Shown here one piece after another: positions 42,371 to 50,389 of a stretch of DNA of 64,000 bases. This DNA comes from an uncultured Roseovarius sp. Lineage in GTDB: Bacteria > Pseudomonadota > Alphaproteobacteria > Rhodobacterales > Rhodobacteraceae. The notes beneath the pieces are model-generated. The model did not search any database, had not been told where the DNA came from, and saw nothing but the letters and a program-made list of their open reading frames with translations. The position numbers and the translations under genes are program-made. The stretch is from positions 62,001 to 126,000 of the forward strand of contig CANMOU010000001.1 of assembly GCA_947499555.1 (NCBI GenBank), written 5' to 3'. Numbering within the stretch: the stretch's first letter is position 1; each line of letters opens with the position of its first letter.

Positions 42371-42985
42371 ATGAATTTGAGCAAACTTCTCAAACATCCC
42401 ATTGTCTTGCGCAGCGACGACAAGCCTGCCGGCGACGTGTGGGATGTAGCAATTCATCCGGCAAATCATCAGGTCCTGGGCATTCTGAGCGAGCTTGAAA
42501 TGCAGAAGGGTCGCGCGCTCTGCTTTCTGCCACATGGCCGTCTAGAGCAGCGTGACCGAGTGTTGGTCTTCAATGCCTGCGCAGAAGAGCTCAATGAGTT
42601 TTCCGTCAACAACACCTATGGAAAAGATCAAGCCGTGTCGCTCGAGAACCTGCCGCCAGTCGTAGTCGGTCCTTTCGGATACACCGTGTCGCCTTCGATG
42701 ATGGCGGCCGTCTTGAATGCACAGCTAAAGGGAACAGATCACGGGGCCTCGGCACCAGGGAATGGGGTGTGGTTTTCAGAGCTGATTGATCTTCCGGTTT
42801 TCGATGCATCAGGAGAGATCGGACATTGCAAAGACATCGTGTTGGATGCCGACACGTTTGAGTGCAAGACTCTGGTCCTCGAAACCGCGCATCACGGACC
42901 CCTGCATGTGCCTTTTAAGGCGGTGCGAAACGTGCCTGAAGACATGACGCACATCGTAATTCAAGAAAGCAACGCACCGTTCTGA
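42371..42985 (+). CDS. PRC-barrel domain protein
   Basis: A 204-aa protein with two PRC-barrel-like segments (HPIVLRSDDKPAGDVWDVAI and IDLPVFDASGEIGHCKDIVL). Cytoplasmic, no signal peptide. GAAGGAGGTCACA just before the ATG at 42371 decides the start; the frame extends 57 bases upstream into the preceding gene. Probably an adaptor-type stress protein. A strong terminator follows. Confidence 0.8.
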   Translation: MNLSKLLKHPIVLRSDDKPAGDVWDVAIHPANHQVLGILSELEMQKGRALCFLPHGRLEQRDRVLVFNACAEELNEFSVNNTYGKDQAVSLENLPPVVVGPFGYTVSPSMMAAVLNAQLKGTDHGASAPGNGVWFSELIDLPVFDASGEIGHCKDIVLDADTFECKTLVLETAHHGPLHVPFKAVRNVPEDMTHIVIQESNAPF

Positions 42986-43010
42986 TCGGAAATAGCTCTG
43001 ATTATTGATA

Positions 43011-43056
43011 GCTGCGCCCGCTGCTCAGGTTCATGAGTGGCGGGCGCAGCTTCTTT
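43011..43056 (+). terminator. Rho-independent terminator
   Basis: GCTGCGCCCGC / GCGGGCGCAGC, an 11-bp stem with an 18-base loop, followed by TTCTTT. Ends the Pmp3-to-PRC operon. Confidence 0.85.
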
Positions 43057-43107
43057 ATCAGAAGAGTTTAGTCATTTGAAAAACATAACGAAAATTAAGA
43101 TATGGCA

Positions 43108-43132
43108 GGAACTTTCATTTGCTCCGAACGTT
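43108..43132 (+). promoter_or_regulatory. EcfG-type promoter of the exported PRC-barrel gene
   Basis: GGAAC (43108-43112), 16 bases, CGTT (43129-43132), 54 bases upstream of the start. Full consensus. Confidence 0.8.
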
Positions 43133-43185
43133 CTAAAGATAGGGTCGCATGATGTGGCGACCGTCCCGAAAAAATGGAGGAAATG

Positions 43186-43794
43186 ATGAAAAAGCTTCTG
43201 ACAACAACGTCAATTGCAATGGCACTTTCTATGCCTGCTTTTGCAGGTGACACAACTGAAACCGAGATCGAACAAAACGTCGAGCAGTCGATCAATGAGA
43301 CTGGTGAGGCAATCAGTAATACCGCGCAGGCTGTCGAAAACGCCGTGGAAGAGACGGCTTCGGATGCCGCCACTGCGACGCAAAACGCAGCCGAGAACAT
43401 TGAGGACGTCGCGGAAGAGACAGCGGCTGATGTCGAGCAAGCAACTGAAGAGACGGCCTCTGATGTTGCTGAGGCGACGGATGTTTCGGCCAACTACGAA
43501 GGTTATGAGACGGTCGCACACGAAACTCTGACCGCCGAAGAGCTGACAGGCGTCCGCGTCTATGACGCAAGCGAAGAATGGATCGGCGAAATCGATGAAG
43601 TTGTTCTATCCTCGGATGGAAGCGTTGACGGTGCTGTCATCGGTGTCGGCGGTTTCCTTGGCCTCGGCGAGAAAGACGTGTTGATCGACTTTGAAAAGAT
43701 GACGCTTATGAAGTCTGAAGATGGTGACAGTTTCATGGCTGTGGTCGATGCGACGAAGGAGACTCTGGAACAGATGCCGACTTACGAGTCCTGA
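43186..43794 (+). CDS. Exported PRC-barrel domain protein
   Basis: A 202-aa protein with a signal peptide (MKKLLTTTSIAMALSMPAFA), about 80 residues of acidic, Ala/Glu/Thr-rich heptad-like repeat, and a C-terminal PRC-barrel (LTGVRVYDASEEWIGEIDEV). The start at 43186 is set by GGAGG five bases upstream. The single-gene unit lies between an EcfG promoter and a strong terminator, so it is an independent stress gene. It is probably periplasmic and may bridge envelope components. Confidence 0.85.
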   Translation: MKKLLTTTSIAMALSMPAFAGDTTETEIEQNVEQSINETGEAISNTAQAVENAVEETASDAATATQNAAENIEDVAEETAADVEQATEETASDVAEATDVSANYEGYETVAHETLTAEELTGVRVYDASEEWIGEIDEVVLSSDGSVDGAVIGVGGFLGLGEKDVLIDFEKMTLMKSEDGDSFMAVVDATKETLEQMPTYES

Positions 43795-43852
43795 CATCTC
43801 TCAAAAGCTCATTGCTTACCCAGACAACGAGGTGTGAGATTAGCGAGTTATA

Positions 43853-43880
43853 CCGACCGCCACCTGGCGGTCGGTTTTTT
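43853..43880 (+). terminator. Rho-independent terminator
   Basis: CCGACCGCCA-CC-TGGCGGTCGG, a 10-bp perfect stem followed by six T residues. Confidence 0.92.
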
Positions 43881-43977
43881 CCGGAGGTTTCTTGATGTAA
43901 CCCGCATTGTGGCTTTTAGCTGTCAACTACCACGAGTGAGCTATAGCCTAGACACCAGCTGCTCCGGAGTTCCGGAG

Positions 43978-44727
43978 TTAGATCAAAGGACGTGATTCGG
44001 CTTCGCTTGTTTCGGCCAGGCCAGCGTCTCCAAGCTTCTCCAGATCCAGAATTTCCAACGTCCCTTCCGACCAAGTCGCAAGACCCGCATCTCGCAGCTT
44101 TGAAAGGGTTTTGTTTGTGTGCACCAAGGAAAGGCCCAGCGCATCCGCAAGATCCTGTTGCCGGAAGGGCAGGGGGCATTTGTTGCCCTCTGCAAGACCG
44201 ACAGCACGGGCGCGTATAAAGAAACGGTGTAGGCTCCATGCAATTTTTTCCAGCGCACCTTTCTGCCCGACGGTTGCGAGCGCATCGCCCAAAAAGTGCT
44301 CTTCCACTGCCGCGAGGTATGTCAAAGCATAAGCGCGCTCTGGTTGGTTTTGATAAAGATCATACAGGCGCGATCGATTAAACACGCAGAGTTGCATCTG
44401 CGTCGTCGCTTCCACTGAATGACGCATTTCGCCCATGACACCAGCTTGCAACCCGACAAAGTCACCTGGCATTACGAAACCAATAACTTGTCGGCGTCCA
44501 TTCTCCAATGTCTTGTAGCGTATACCAAGGCCTGACAAAGCGGTGTAGAGCTGTGCCGCCTTTGCGCCTTCTATGAAAAGCTGCGTTCCGGGTTCTGCCA
44601 TCATTTCGCCAGTCTTGAACCTGTTCATGAAGGCGATCTCGTCTGATTTGAACGGCAGAAATGCCGGCTTTTTTCGCAGCGGGCATTGTTCACAATTAAC
44701 GATCATTTTGTTTGCTTGGTATGTCAT
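43978..44727 (-). CDS. Crp/Fnr family transcriptional regulator
   Basis: A 249-aa protein with an N-terminal CEQCPLRKK segment (two Cys), a cyclic-nucleotide-binding-like beta barrel (FIEGAKAAQLYTALSGLGI, then GRRQVIGFVMPGDFVGLQAG) and a C-terminal Crp-type HTH (PFRQQDLADALGLSLVHTNK). Two N-terminal cysteines are fewer than in a classical Fnr iron-sulphur site, so oxygen sensing is not assured. It is divergent from a small receiver-like protein and probably controls nearby genes. Confidence 0.88.
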   Translation of the reverse strand: MTYQANKMIVNCEQCPLRKKPAFLPFKSDEIAFMNRFKTGEMMAEPGTQLFIEGAKAAQLYTALSGLGIRYKTLENGRRQVIGFVMPGDFVGLQAGVMGEMRHSVEATTQMQLCVFNRSRLYDLYQNQPERAYALTYLAAVEEHFLGDALATVGQKGALEKIAWSLHRFFIRARAVGLAEGNKCPLPFRQQDLADALGLSLVHTNKTLSKLRDAGLATWSEGTLEILDLEKLGDAGLAETSEAESRPLI

Positions 44728-44788
44728 AGTTTATTGCGATCCTACTTTCACTGATTAAAGCTGAAGCGAATGCCAAGGGGGTCCTCAA

Positions 44789-45187
44789 ATGCCTGGCGCG
44801 GTCGCATCGCATCAAGTTCAAATCCTGATTGTCACAGAGAATTTCGTCGAAGCGGAGGATGTGGCGGATGCCGTCTCTGATGTCGCGCGCGACGAAATCA
44901 TGCATTTGAGACACATCGATGAAGTCCTACCGTTCTTAGAAGATGTCGCATTCTCTCCGAACCTTGCTGTTCTGCATATTCCCAAGCCCTCCTTGGAACA
45001 TAAACAACTCTTGAAGCGATTGTGCGCTCGTGGTGCTCAGCTTGTCCTCATTGATGCCACTCCTCAGTTACTTGTCGAGGTCGAGGCGGAAGGTTTGGCG
45101 CGTCCTTTTGCCGGCAGAGATTTATCAGCAGTTGTGTTGAAGCTTCGAGGGGGCGTGGACGACACCGAGCGCCAGTCGAGGTTGTAA
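44789..45187 (+). CDS. Receiver-like hypothetical protein
   Basis: A 132-aa protein with an alternating beta/alpha pattern like a response-regulator receiver (VQILIVTENFVEAEDVADAV, LAVLHIPKPSLEHKQLLKRL). The central strand ends LAVLHIPKP, without the usual phospho-Asp, so it is a degenerate receiver or a look-alike. It is divergent from the Crp/Fnr gene, suggesting a regulator/partner pair. Confidence 0.6.
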   Translation: MPGAVASHQVQILIVTENFVEAEDVADAVSDVARDEIMHLRHIDEVLPFLEDVAFSPNLAVLHIPKPSLEHKQLLKRLCARGAQLVLIDATPQLLVEVEAEGLARPFAGRDLSAVVLKLRGGVDDTERQSRL

Positions 45188-45386
45188 GTGGCCAAATAGC
45201 ATCCAAAACGATTTCGAATATTGGAGGGTGTCAAACTTGGTTTGTGTCCGAAATAACGCCTCCAGTGAAGCGTGCTCAAATCCTTGGTTTTGTCGCCTCT
45301 CTGTCCGTCGGAGCGCGGCGAGTGCAGCCAGCCCCCGAGAATACGTTCCCGTCGTCTCAGGGGCTGATGTGCACCTAGTGCGGCGA

Positions 45387-45578
45387 TCAGATCCGCGCCT
45401 CTTCCGCTTTTGGCCCAAACAGGATCCAGCAGATGAATCCGAGGATTGGAAGCACAAGGACAAATAGTGTCCAAATAATCTTCTTCCCCGTGCTGGCCGA
45501 CGATCCTACAATCGAGATGATCGCCCAAATCGACAGAACCAGAACGATAAATCCACCAATTCCATACACTTCCAACAT
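45387..45578 (-). CDS. PLDc_N-type small membrane protein
   Basis: A 63-aa protein with two membrane helices around a short loop (GFIVLVLSIWAIISIVGSSA and IIWTLFVLVLPILGFICWIL, then FGP), the phospholipase-D nuclease N-terminal pattern occurring here as a stand-alone protein. It is nine bases downstream of the DUF2945 gene, so probably in one operon. Confidence 0.88.
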   Translation of the reverse strand: MLEVYGIGGFIVLVLSIWAIISIVGSSASTGKKIIWTLFVLVLPILGFICWILFGPKAEEARI

Positions 45579-45587
45579 AGTATCCTC

Positions 45588-45797
45588 CTATCTTGCAGAG
45601 ATTTCACTGTGCGACTTTAAGACTTTGCCGCCGTCCTCCTGCTGAATAAGGTAAGCAGGACATTCATTTGTGGCATCACGCGTCACTTCTGTGCCTTTGA
45701 TGGTGAGCGACACCTTCTGTTTGTAGATTTTGGAAATTACGCCCGCAGCAGTACCGTTTCCCCAACTCCATTCAACTTCTTGGTTCTTCTGGTACAT
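45588..45797 (-). CDS. DUF2945 (HVA1, Tudor-like) small protein
   Basis: A 69-aa protein of the DUF2945/hypervirulence-associated Tudor family (WSWGNGTAAGVISKIYKQKV). Small beta-barrel; function unknown, common in stress gene sets. Read in the same direction as the PLDc_N gene that follows. Confidence 0.85.
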   Translation of the reverse strand: MYQKNQEVEWSWGNGTAAGVISKIYKQKVSLTIKGTEVTRDATNECPAYLIQQEDGGKVLKSHSEISAR

Positions 45798-45846
45798 GTT
45801 TTCACCTGGTCATCGTCTGATTTGGACTTAAGGCGCGGACAGTGCC

Positions 45847-46032
45847 TCAATCACTGTTGCCGGACGTGACTGCCGCCTCATTTACCTCGGTGGCAGTGTC
45901 GTCTGTCGCCTCAGCAAAAATCGTGAAAAACATCACAGCTCCAAACAGGAGGCATGCGGCGATGACGCCAATAGGCCACCAGTGACGCCGCTTCTGGGTT
46001 TCGACATTTGTGCTCGGTGCTGACATAGTCAT
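45847..46032 (-). CDS. Small single-span membrane protein
   Basis: A 61-aa protein with one membrane helix (HWWPIGVIAACLLFGAVMFF) and an acidic tail. ATG at 46032 has GAGGAGATGACT just upstream. It is preceded by a canonical EcfG promoter and may head a unit with the DUF2945 and PLDc_N genes. No family recognised. Confidence 0.7.
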   Translation of the reverse strand: MTMSAPSTNVETQKRRHWWPIGVIAACLLFGAVMFFTIFAEATDDTATEVNEAAVTSGNSD

Positions 46033-46056
46033 CTCCTCTCATGCATCTGAGAGTGA

Positions 46057-46081
46057 AACGCCTGCTTCCAGGTTTTGTTCC
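46057..46081 (-). promoter_or_regulatory. EcfG-type promoter of the small membrane protein unit
   Basis: On the minus strand GGAAC (46081-46077), 16 bases, CGTT (46060-46057), 24 bases from the start codon. Full consensus. Confidence 0.78.
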
Positions 46082-46161
46082 AACAAGTCAAAGAAATCAC
46101 GACAAGTAACTGAATTTGCAACATTTTGGCAAGTATTCGAATTTCAACACACGCCAGATAG

Positions 46162-46809
46162 TCAGCTGGCGAAAGCACGATCAAGTGTTTCAGCTTCATC
46201 TCGTTTGATGGCAAACACCAAATAATCGTTCGTCTGCAACTCGGTCTCTGGATCCAGGAAGAATTCTTTTTCATTACGAATTCCGGCGATCGGGCGGGCC
46301 GATTCCGGTAGGTCCATATCAGCCAAAGAACCGCCCGGGTGATCTTTGGGTACCTGAACTCGCTTCAAAGCAAGCTCGTTGTTGAGCATGGCGGCGTTGT
46401 CGACAGCGGCTTTGTCTTCAAGACCTGCGCATATACTTTCAGCCACAGCGGCATGCGGGTTGATGACATCTTTCAGCTCAAGTTCTTTGCAAATATCCAT
46501 AAGCTCGCGCGATGTGATTTGCGGGATAACGCGCCCATAGCCAACAGACCGCGCGACGATTGACGCCAGAATGTTGTCATCAGATGCGTTCGTAACCGCG
46601 ATAAAGACATCATCGCTGTCGCTAAATGCCTCTCTTAAGGTCGTTGGAAGCGTGCCATCCCCCTCGATCATGCCGCAATCAAGTCTTTCGCTGAGCTTTT
46701 CGAGCCGTTCGCGGTCCTTGTCTATGATGACGACTTCGTGCTTTGCATTGATGAGATTCTCGGCAATCGCCGTGCCGAACCGCGAGGCCCCGAGTATAAT
46801 TGCTCGCAT
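46162..46809 (-). CDS. trkA: TrkA-type NAD-binding K+ transport regulator
   Basis: A 215-aa protein with an RCK_N Rossmann domain (MRAIILGASRFGTAIAENLI, VVIIDKDRERLEKL) and an RCK_C ligand-binding domain (ALKRVQVPKDHPGGSLADMD). The size is that of a single-repeat KtrA/TrkA gating subunit. It follows the trkH gene by three bases, and the two should form a K+ uptake system for osmotic adaptation. Confidence 0.92.
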   Translation of the reverse strand: MRAIILGASRFGTAIAENLINAKHEVVIIDKDRERLEKLSERLDCGMIEGDGTLPTTLREAFSDSDDVFIAVTNASDDNILASIVARSVGYGRVIPQITSRELMDICKELELKDVINPHAAVAESICAGLEDKAAVDNAAMLNNELALKRVQVPKDHPGGSLADMDLPESARPIAGIRNEKEFFLDPETELQTNDYLVFAIKRDEAETLDRAFAS

Positions 46810-46812
46810 CTT

Positions 46813-48276
46813 TTATCCTTTCTTCAACCAAGTGCCCGGTGCAAAAAGCACTAGAACTGCAATAAATTCCAAGCGACCCAGCCACATGGCAAAGGTCAGC
46901 GACAGCTTCAGGTCCGGGGAAAGATCATTGCCCACGACACCGACAGACAAACCAACAGTGGATAGAGCCGAAATCACATCAAAAAGCGCATCAACGGGGG
47001 GATGTCCGTGGATCAGAAAATGAAACCAGACAAGCAGGAGCGTCGACACATAGATCGCAATCAGCCCCGCAATCGCGATGATCATGCCATCTTCAACTTT
47101 CTTTCCATCCTGCCGAAGTGGAACAACCGCGTTTCTGGGCATCGAAGGCGCCCGGATAGAATGGTGCAATGAGCGAAACAAAAGGCCCACGCGCGCAATT
47201 TTTAGCCCCCCTCCGGTTGAGCCGACATCAGCACCTAGAGCCATGGCAATAAGCAGGATGACGAGTGCGGCACCCGTAATGTCCACAGGACCTGCGGAGT
47301 ATCCAGCGGTCGAAATGGCAGAGAGCAGGTTGAGTATCTGCTGTGAAAGATCGGTCCGGATTTCATTGGGCGATAGAGCCCATGCGAAAAACAGCAAACT
47401 GCCCAACAGAATAGAGACAGTCACAAGACGGTTGATAGACCCCAACTGCCAGGCGTCTCGCAACTTGCCTTGCGTGATCAGAATGTAGGTCAGAAAGGAT
47501 ATCGCCCCCAAAAGGCAAGTCAAAATAACCACACTTTGGCCAGCCAACGAATAAGATGACAGACTGTCAGACCTTGGTGCAAATCCGCCTGTAGAAATAC
47601 CTGACAACGTAAGAACAAGTGCTTCGCGCAAGTCCGGTATGAAAACTGCTGTTATGCACGTCATTGCGGCTGTCAGACAGAGATACACGATTAGAAGTTG
47701 CCGCGCCTGCCTGCGTGTTGATGAGATGCGATCGCCCTGATCAATGCCTGCGCGTCCAAGACGGCGAGCTGTCACGCCCGGTGGTAAGATCAGCGCCAAC
47801 ACAGCCGTGGCCATAACAAGACCCCCGATCCACTGAATCCACGCGCGAAACACATGGGCTGCGAAAGGCCAGTTATCTGGGTTCGCCGCTACGGAAAGAC
47901 CTGTCGTGGTCACTCCGCTCATTCCCTCAAACAGCGCATCGACGGGACTCATCCCGAGGCTCACAAACGCCGGGATGCTTACCAAACTAGAAAACAGGAA
48001 GATGAGCGCCAGTGTGACCAGCGCTTCAACGCCACGCAAATCATCGGGAAGGGCAATTCGCAGAACCGACAGGTACGCAAGCAGAGCGATTGTGGCCGGA
48101 GCTGCCAATGCCAAAGCCAAGTCCCACGCATCCTCCAAAGCCGCCCAGATCGCCGGGGGCAAGAGCAAAATGACCAAAATGGGTGTGTGTTTGGCCAGTG
48201 TCAGAGCCACAACCCCAGGCCTAGCTGTTTGCTTTAGGGTATCCGACCCGTCGCGCATGGGACCTTTGGTTGACAT
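46813..48276 (-). CDS. trkH: TrkH family potassium uptake protein
   Basis: A 487-aa membrane protein of the TrkH/KtrB superfamily with the four selectivity-filter-like loops, seen around EGMSGVTTTGLSV, LSGISTGGFAP, LSAISTAGYSA and VISALSTVGLSV. The pore subunit for K+ import, gated by the neighbouring TrkA. No EcfG motif is seen in the 275 bases upstream, so control may differ from the other stress genes. Confidence 0.94.
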   Translation of the reverse strand: MSTKGPMRDGSDTLKQTARPGVVALTLAKHTPILVILLLPPAIWAALEDAWDLALALAAPATIALLAYLSVLRIALPDDLRGVEALVTLALIFLFSSLVSIPAFVSLGMSPVDALFEGMSGVTTTGLSVAANPDNWPFAAHVFRAWIQWIGGLVMATAVLALILPPGVTARRLGRAGIDQGDRISSTRRQARQLLIVYLCLTAAMTCITAVFIPDLREALVLTLSGISTGGFAPRSDSLSSYSLAGQSVVILTCLLGAISFLTYILITQGKLRDAWQLGSINRLVTVSILLGSLLFFAWALSPNEIRTDLSQQILNLLSAISTAGYSAGPVDITGAALVILLIAMALGADVGSTGGGLKIARVGLLFRSLHHSIRAPSMPRNAVVPLRQDGKKVEDGMIIAIAGLIAIYVSTLLLVWFHFLIHGHPPVDALFDVISALSTVGLSVGVVGNDLSPDLKLSLTFAMWLGRLEFIAVLVLFAPGTWLKKG

Positions 48277-48476
48277 GGAATGAGCGGATCCTTGGGGTTG
48301 TTGCTACGCAGGCGGTGTCAATTTCGCGTTTAACCCGCTTACTAGCGGTTGTTTAAGCTGCGCGACAGCAGGGCAGGGAACATCAGTCTGCGTCAGAGCA
48401 TAGCCAAATTTGTCCGCACTATTACTCCAAAGTTGCGGTACTGGGAGAGCCGTTTACGTCACTTTGCCGTAAGGCA

Positions 48477-48495
48477 GGGGGGCTGCACGCCCCCC
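48477..48495. terminator. Terminator-like hairpin between trkH and the DUF883 gene
   Basis: GGGGGG-loop-CCCCCC with TTCTCCTT after it on the plus strand. It probably ends the short DUF883 transcript on the minus strand, although the T-run is better on the plus strand. Confidence 0.5.
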
Positions 48496-48552
48496 TTCTC
48501 CTTGACGATCACAATGCTTGTTTCCACCACACCGCGGACTGGCCGAGCCCTT

Positions 48553-48828
48553 TTAGTATTTCTGACGCGCGGCGAGGCCGATGAGTACGCCAATCCCAAC
48601 CGCGCCGGCAACAGCAAGCATCGGGTTTTCCTTGACGAACTTGCTGCCTTGGTCCGCGACAGAATTCAGCGGTTCACCGACGTGTTTCTTGGCCGCCTCA
48701 GCAACGGAGTTTGCAATGTCGGTCCCGGTCTCCACCGCAGCCTCGGCCTGCTCCTTTGCGGTCTCTCTTACTCCATTTGACTTGGTCTTCGAAGATTCGT
48801 TTGCAGTCGCGATTGTTGAATTGCTCAT
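48553..48828 (-). CDS. DUF883 family protein
   Basis: A 91-aa protein with an amphipathic helical body and a C-terminal membrane segment (VKENPMLAVAGAVGIGVLIG, then LAARQ), the ElaB/YqjD-like DUF883 pattern. In enteric bacteria such proteins tether inactive ribosomes to the membrane in stationary phase. Its start lies 24 bases from a canonical EcfG promoter. Confidence 0.88.
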   Translation of the reverse strand: MSNSTIATANESSKTKSNGVRETAKEQAEAAVETGTDIANSVAEAAKKHVGEPLNSVADQGSKFVKENPMLAVAGAVGIGVLIGLAARQKY

Positions 48829-48851
48829 AATTGATCTCCTTTCACGACGTG

Positions 48852-48877
48852 AACGTGTGACCGACTGAAAAAGTTCC
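48852..48877 (-). promoter_or_regulatory. EcfG-type promoter of the DUF883 gene
   Basis: On the minus strand GGAAC (48877-48873), 17 bases, CGTT (48855-48852). It is back-to-back, two bases apart, with an EcfG promoter on the plus strand. Confidence 0.8.
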
Positions 48878-48879
48878 GT

Positions 48880-48904
48880 GGAACAAATTCGGCATCCTGG
48901 CGTT
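48880..48904 (+). promoter_or_regulatory. EcfG-type promoter of the DUF1328 gene
   Basis: GGAAC (48880-48884), 16 bases, CGTT (48901-48904), 38 bases from the start. Confidence 0.8.
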
Positions 48905-48941
48905 TTGCTCTCAGATCAATTGCTAAAGGAAAGGAAACACT

Positions 48942-49106
48942 ATGCTTTCATGGGCACTTATTTTTTTCGTTCTCGCCATCGTCGCTGCCGCTTTCGGCTT
49001 TGGTGGTATCGCCTCAGCGTCAGCTGGTATCGCGCAAATTCTCTTTGTCGTGTTCATCGTGTTATTCTTGATTTCGCTGGTCTTTCGAGCAGCACGACGG
49101 TCATAA
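48942..49106 (+). CDS. DUF1328 small membrane protein
   Basis: A 54-aa protein with two membrane helices ([20 protein letters not shown], then [20 protein letters not shown]), the YtjA/DUF1328 pattern frequent among stress-induced genes. AAAGGAAAGGAAACACT precedes the ATG. Too short to stand out by length, but the family match is clear. Confidence 0.92.
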   Translation: MLSWALIFFVLAIVAAAFGFGGIASASAGIAQILFVVFIVLFLISLVFRAARRS

Positions 49107-49222
49107 CGACGAACGTTTCTGAAGAAAGGCCCGAGCCATGTGCGGTCGGGCCTTTCGTATTTTTCAAGCAAAGAACAGCGCAAAGATTTTGACCGGCGAC
49201 ACTCAAAACTTGAGCGGCATCT

Positions 49223-49247
49223 GGAACAAACTCGCCGCGCTCGGGTT
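49223..49247 (+). promoter_or_regulatory. Possible EcfG-type promoter of dps
   Basis: GGAAC (49223-49227), 16 bases, then GGTT; one mismatch in the -10 element. It lies 30 bases before the dps start. Confidence 0.45.
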
Positions 49248-49277
49248 TACGATTCAACCAACAGAAAGGAATTTACT

Positions 49278-49775
49278 ATGACAGAAGCATTGCACGTTGT
49301 TCCAAGCTCTGACGACATCTCAACAGGCGTTCGCAATACAGAAACTCTAGCTAAGGGCTTGGGTGACATTTTGGCGGACACGTATCGGCTGACTTTCAAG
49401 ACGCACGCCTATCATTGGAACGTAGAAGGTCCGCTCTTTTATTCGATTCACAAGCTTACCGAAGAGCAGTATGAGAACATGTTTGCCGCTGCAGATGACT
49501 TGGCAGAGCGCATTCGGGCTCTCGGTCAACTCGCGCCATCGAGCTTGAAGTCTATTGTTGAGATGTCGCGGGTGTCAGATGCAGAGGACGCATTGTCAGC
49601 GGCTGAGATGGTCGATGATTTGGCGCGGGATCACGAACAAGTCGCGCACAGGCTTCATGCACTTGCCGCGATCGCAGGCGAAAACAAAGACATTGTGACA
49701 GAAGACTTGGCGACGGAAAGATCTGCTTTTCACGAACAAGCCGCCTGGATGCTCCGGGCGATCACCAAGTCCTGA
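49278..49775 (+). CDS. dps: Dps family DNA-protecting ferritin-like protein
   Basis: A 165-aa ferritin-like protein of the Dps/MrgA family, which stores iron with peroxide as oxidant and protects DNA. The ferroxidase region is recognisable in YRLTFKTHAYHWNVEGPLFY and EEQYENMFAAADDLAERIRA. ATG at 49278 is preceded by GAAAGGA; the frame is open upstream, but that region is intergenic. It fits the oxidative-stress part of the EcfG regulon. Confidence 0.93.
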   Translation: MTEALHVVPSSDDISTGVRNTETLAKGLGDILADTYRLTFKTHAYHWNVEGPLFYSIHKLTEEQYENMFAAADDLAERIRALGQLAPSSLKSIVEMSRVSDAEDALSAAEMVDDLARDHEQVAHRLHALAAIAGENKDIVTEDLATERSAFHEQAAWMLRAITKS

Positions 49776-49816
49776 ACCAGTCCCCGCCTTCTCCCACGTG
49801 TCCCGGAGAAGGCGAC

Positions 49817-49845
49817 GGTCCGTCGGTTGTAGCAACCGGCGGACC
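49817..49845 (+). terminator. Long hairpin after dps
   Basis: GGTCCGTCGGTTG-TAG-CAACCGGCGGACC forms a 13-bp stem with one wobble. A short T-poor tail follows, so it may terminate only partly and let transcription run into the next two genes. Confidence 0.65.
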
Positions 49846-49902
49846 GGCCTTATTGGCAGATTTGAAACTCAACTGCACAAACATTCTTCCAAGGAGCAAG
49901 CG

Positions 49903-50340
49903 ATGGAAGTTCAAAAAGTACCCGTACAGGATGAACCGGTGCCGGCCCTAAGCGATCTGACAACGGACGTCGTGGATGTCATCGGCGGCTATGAGTATGC
50001 GGTCGAACGCGCGGAGACCGGTATCAGACCCACACTGGAAAAACTTTTGAACATTCACCGACGGCACGCAGCCGAACTTATGGAAGCTGTTTCCAAAGCC
50101 GGCGGTCATCCGGACTCGTCTGGATCAATGATGGGGGCCGTGCACAAGGCAGTTGTCGCTTCACAAAACTGGTTCGGCGAGTTGGATATGAGCACGCTCG
50201 ATGGGTTCTTTGACGGAGAAGAGCGACTTCTAAGTTCATACGACGAAGCCGCGGCGGCATCTGACAGCGTGCCAGAGGTCAGCAAAGTCGTGTGCGATCA
50301 ACGCGCTGAACTCAGGAGCTTGTTGCAACAGCTGCGCTAA
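49903..50340 (+). CDS. DUF2383-like ferritin-fold protein
   Basis: A 145-aa helical protein resembling PA2169/DUF2383 four-helix bundles (LTTDVVDVIGGYEYAVERAE, LNIHRRHAAELMEAVSKAGG). ATG at 49903 has AAGGAGCAAGCG upstream. Related proteins belong to the ferritin-like superfamily but have no proven function. Position after dps suggests a linked oxidative or starvation role. Confidence 0.75.
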   Translation: MEVQKVPVQDEPVPALSDLTTDVVDVIGGYEYAVERAETGIRPTLEKLLNIHRRHAAELMEAVSKAGGHPDSSGSMMGAVHKAVVASQNWFGELDMSTLDGFFDGEERLLSSYDEAAAASDSVPEVSKVVCDQRAELRSLLQQLR

Positions 50341-50389
50341 GTCTCGGCTCCGCCGGGCTAAGAGGCGCAAGGTAGTGACAGAGGGGACA

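Noticed and set aside
43258-43480. CRISPR or tandem repeat in the PRC-barrel gene
   Set aside because: The repetitive look comes from coding Ala/Glu/Thr heptads; there are no identical repeats with unique spacers. No CRISPR array was seen anywhere in the window.
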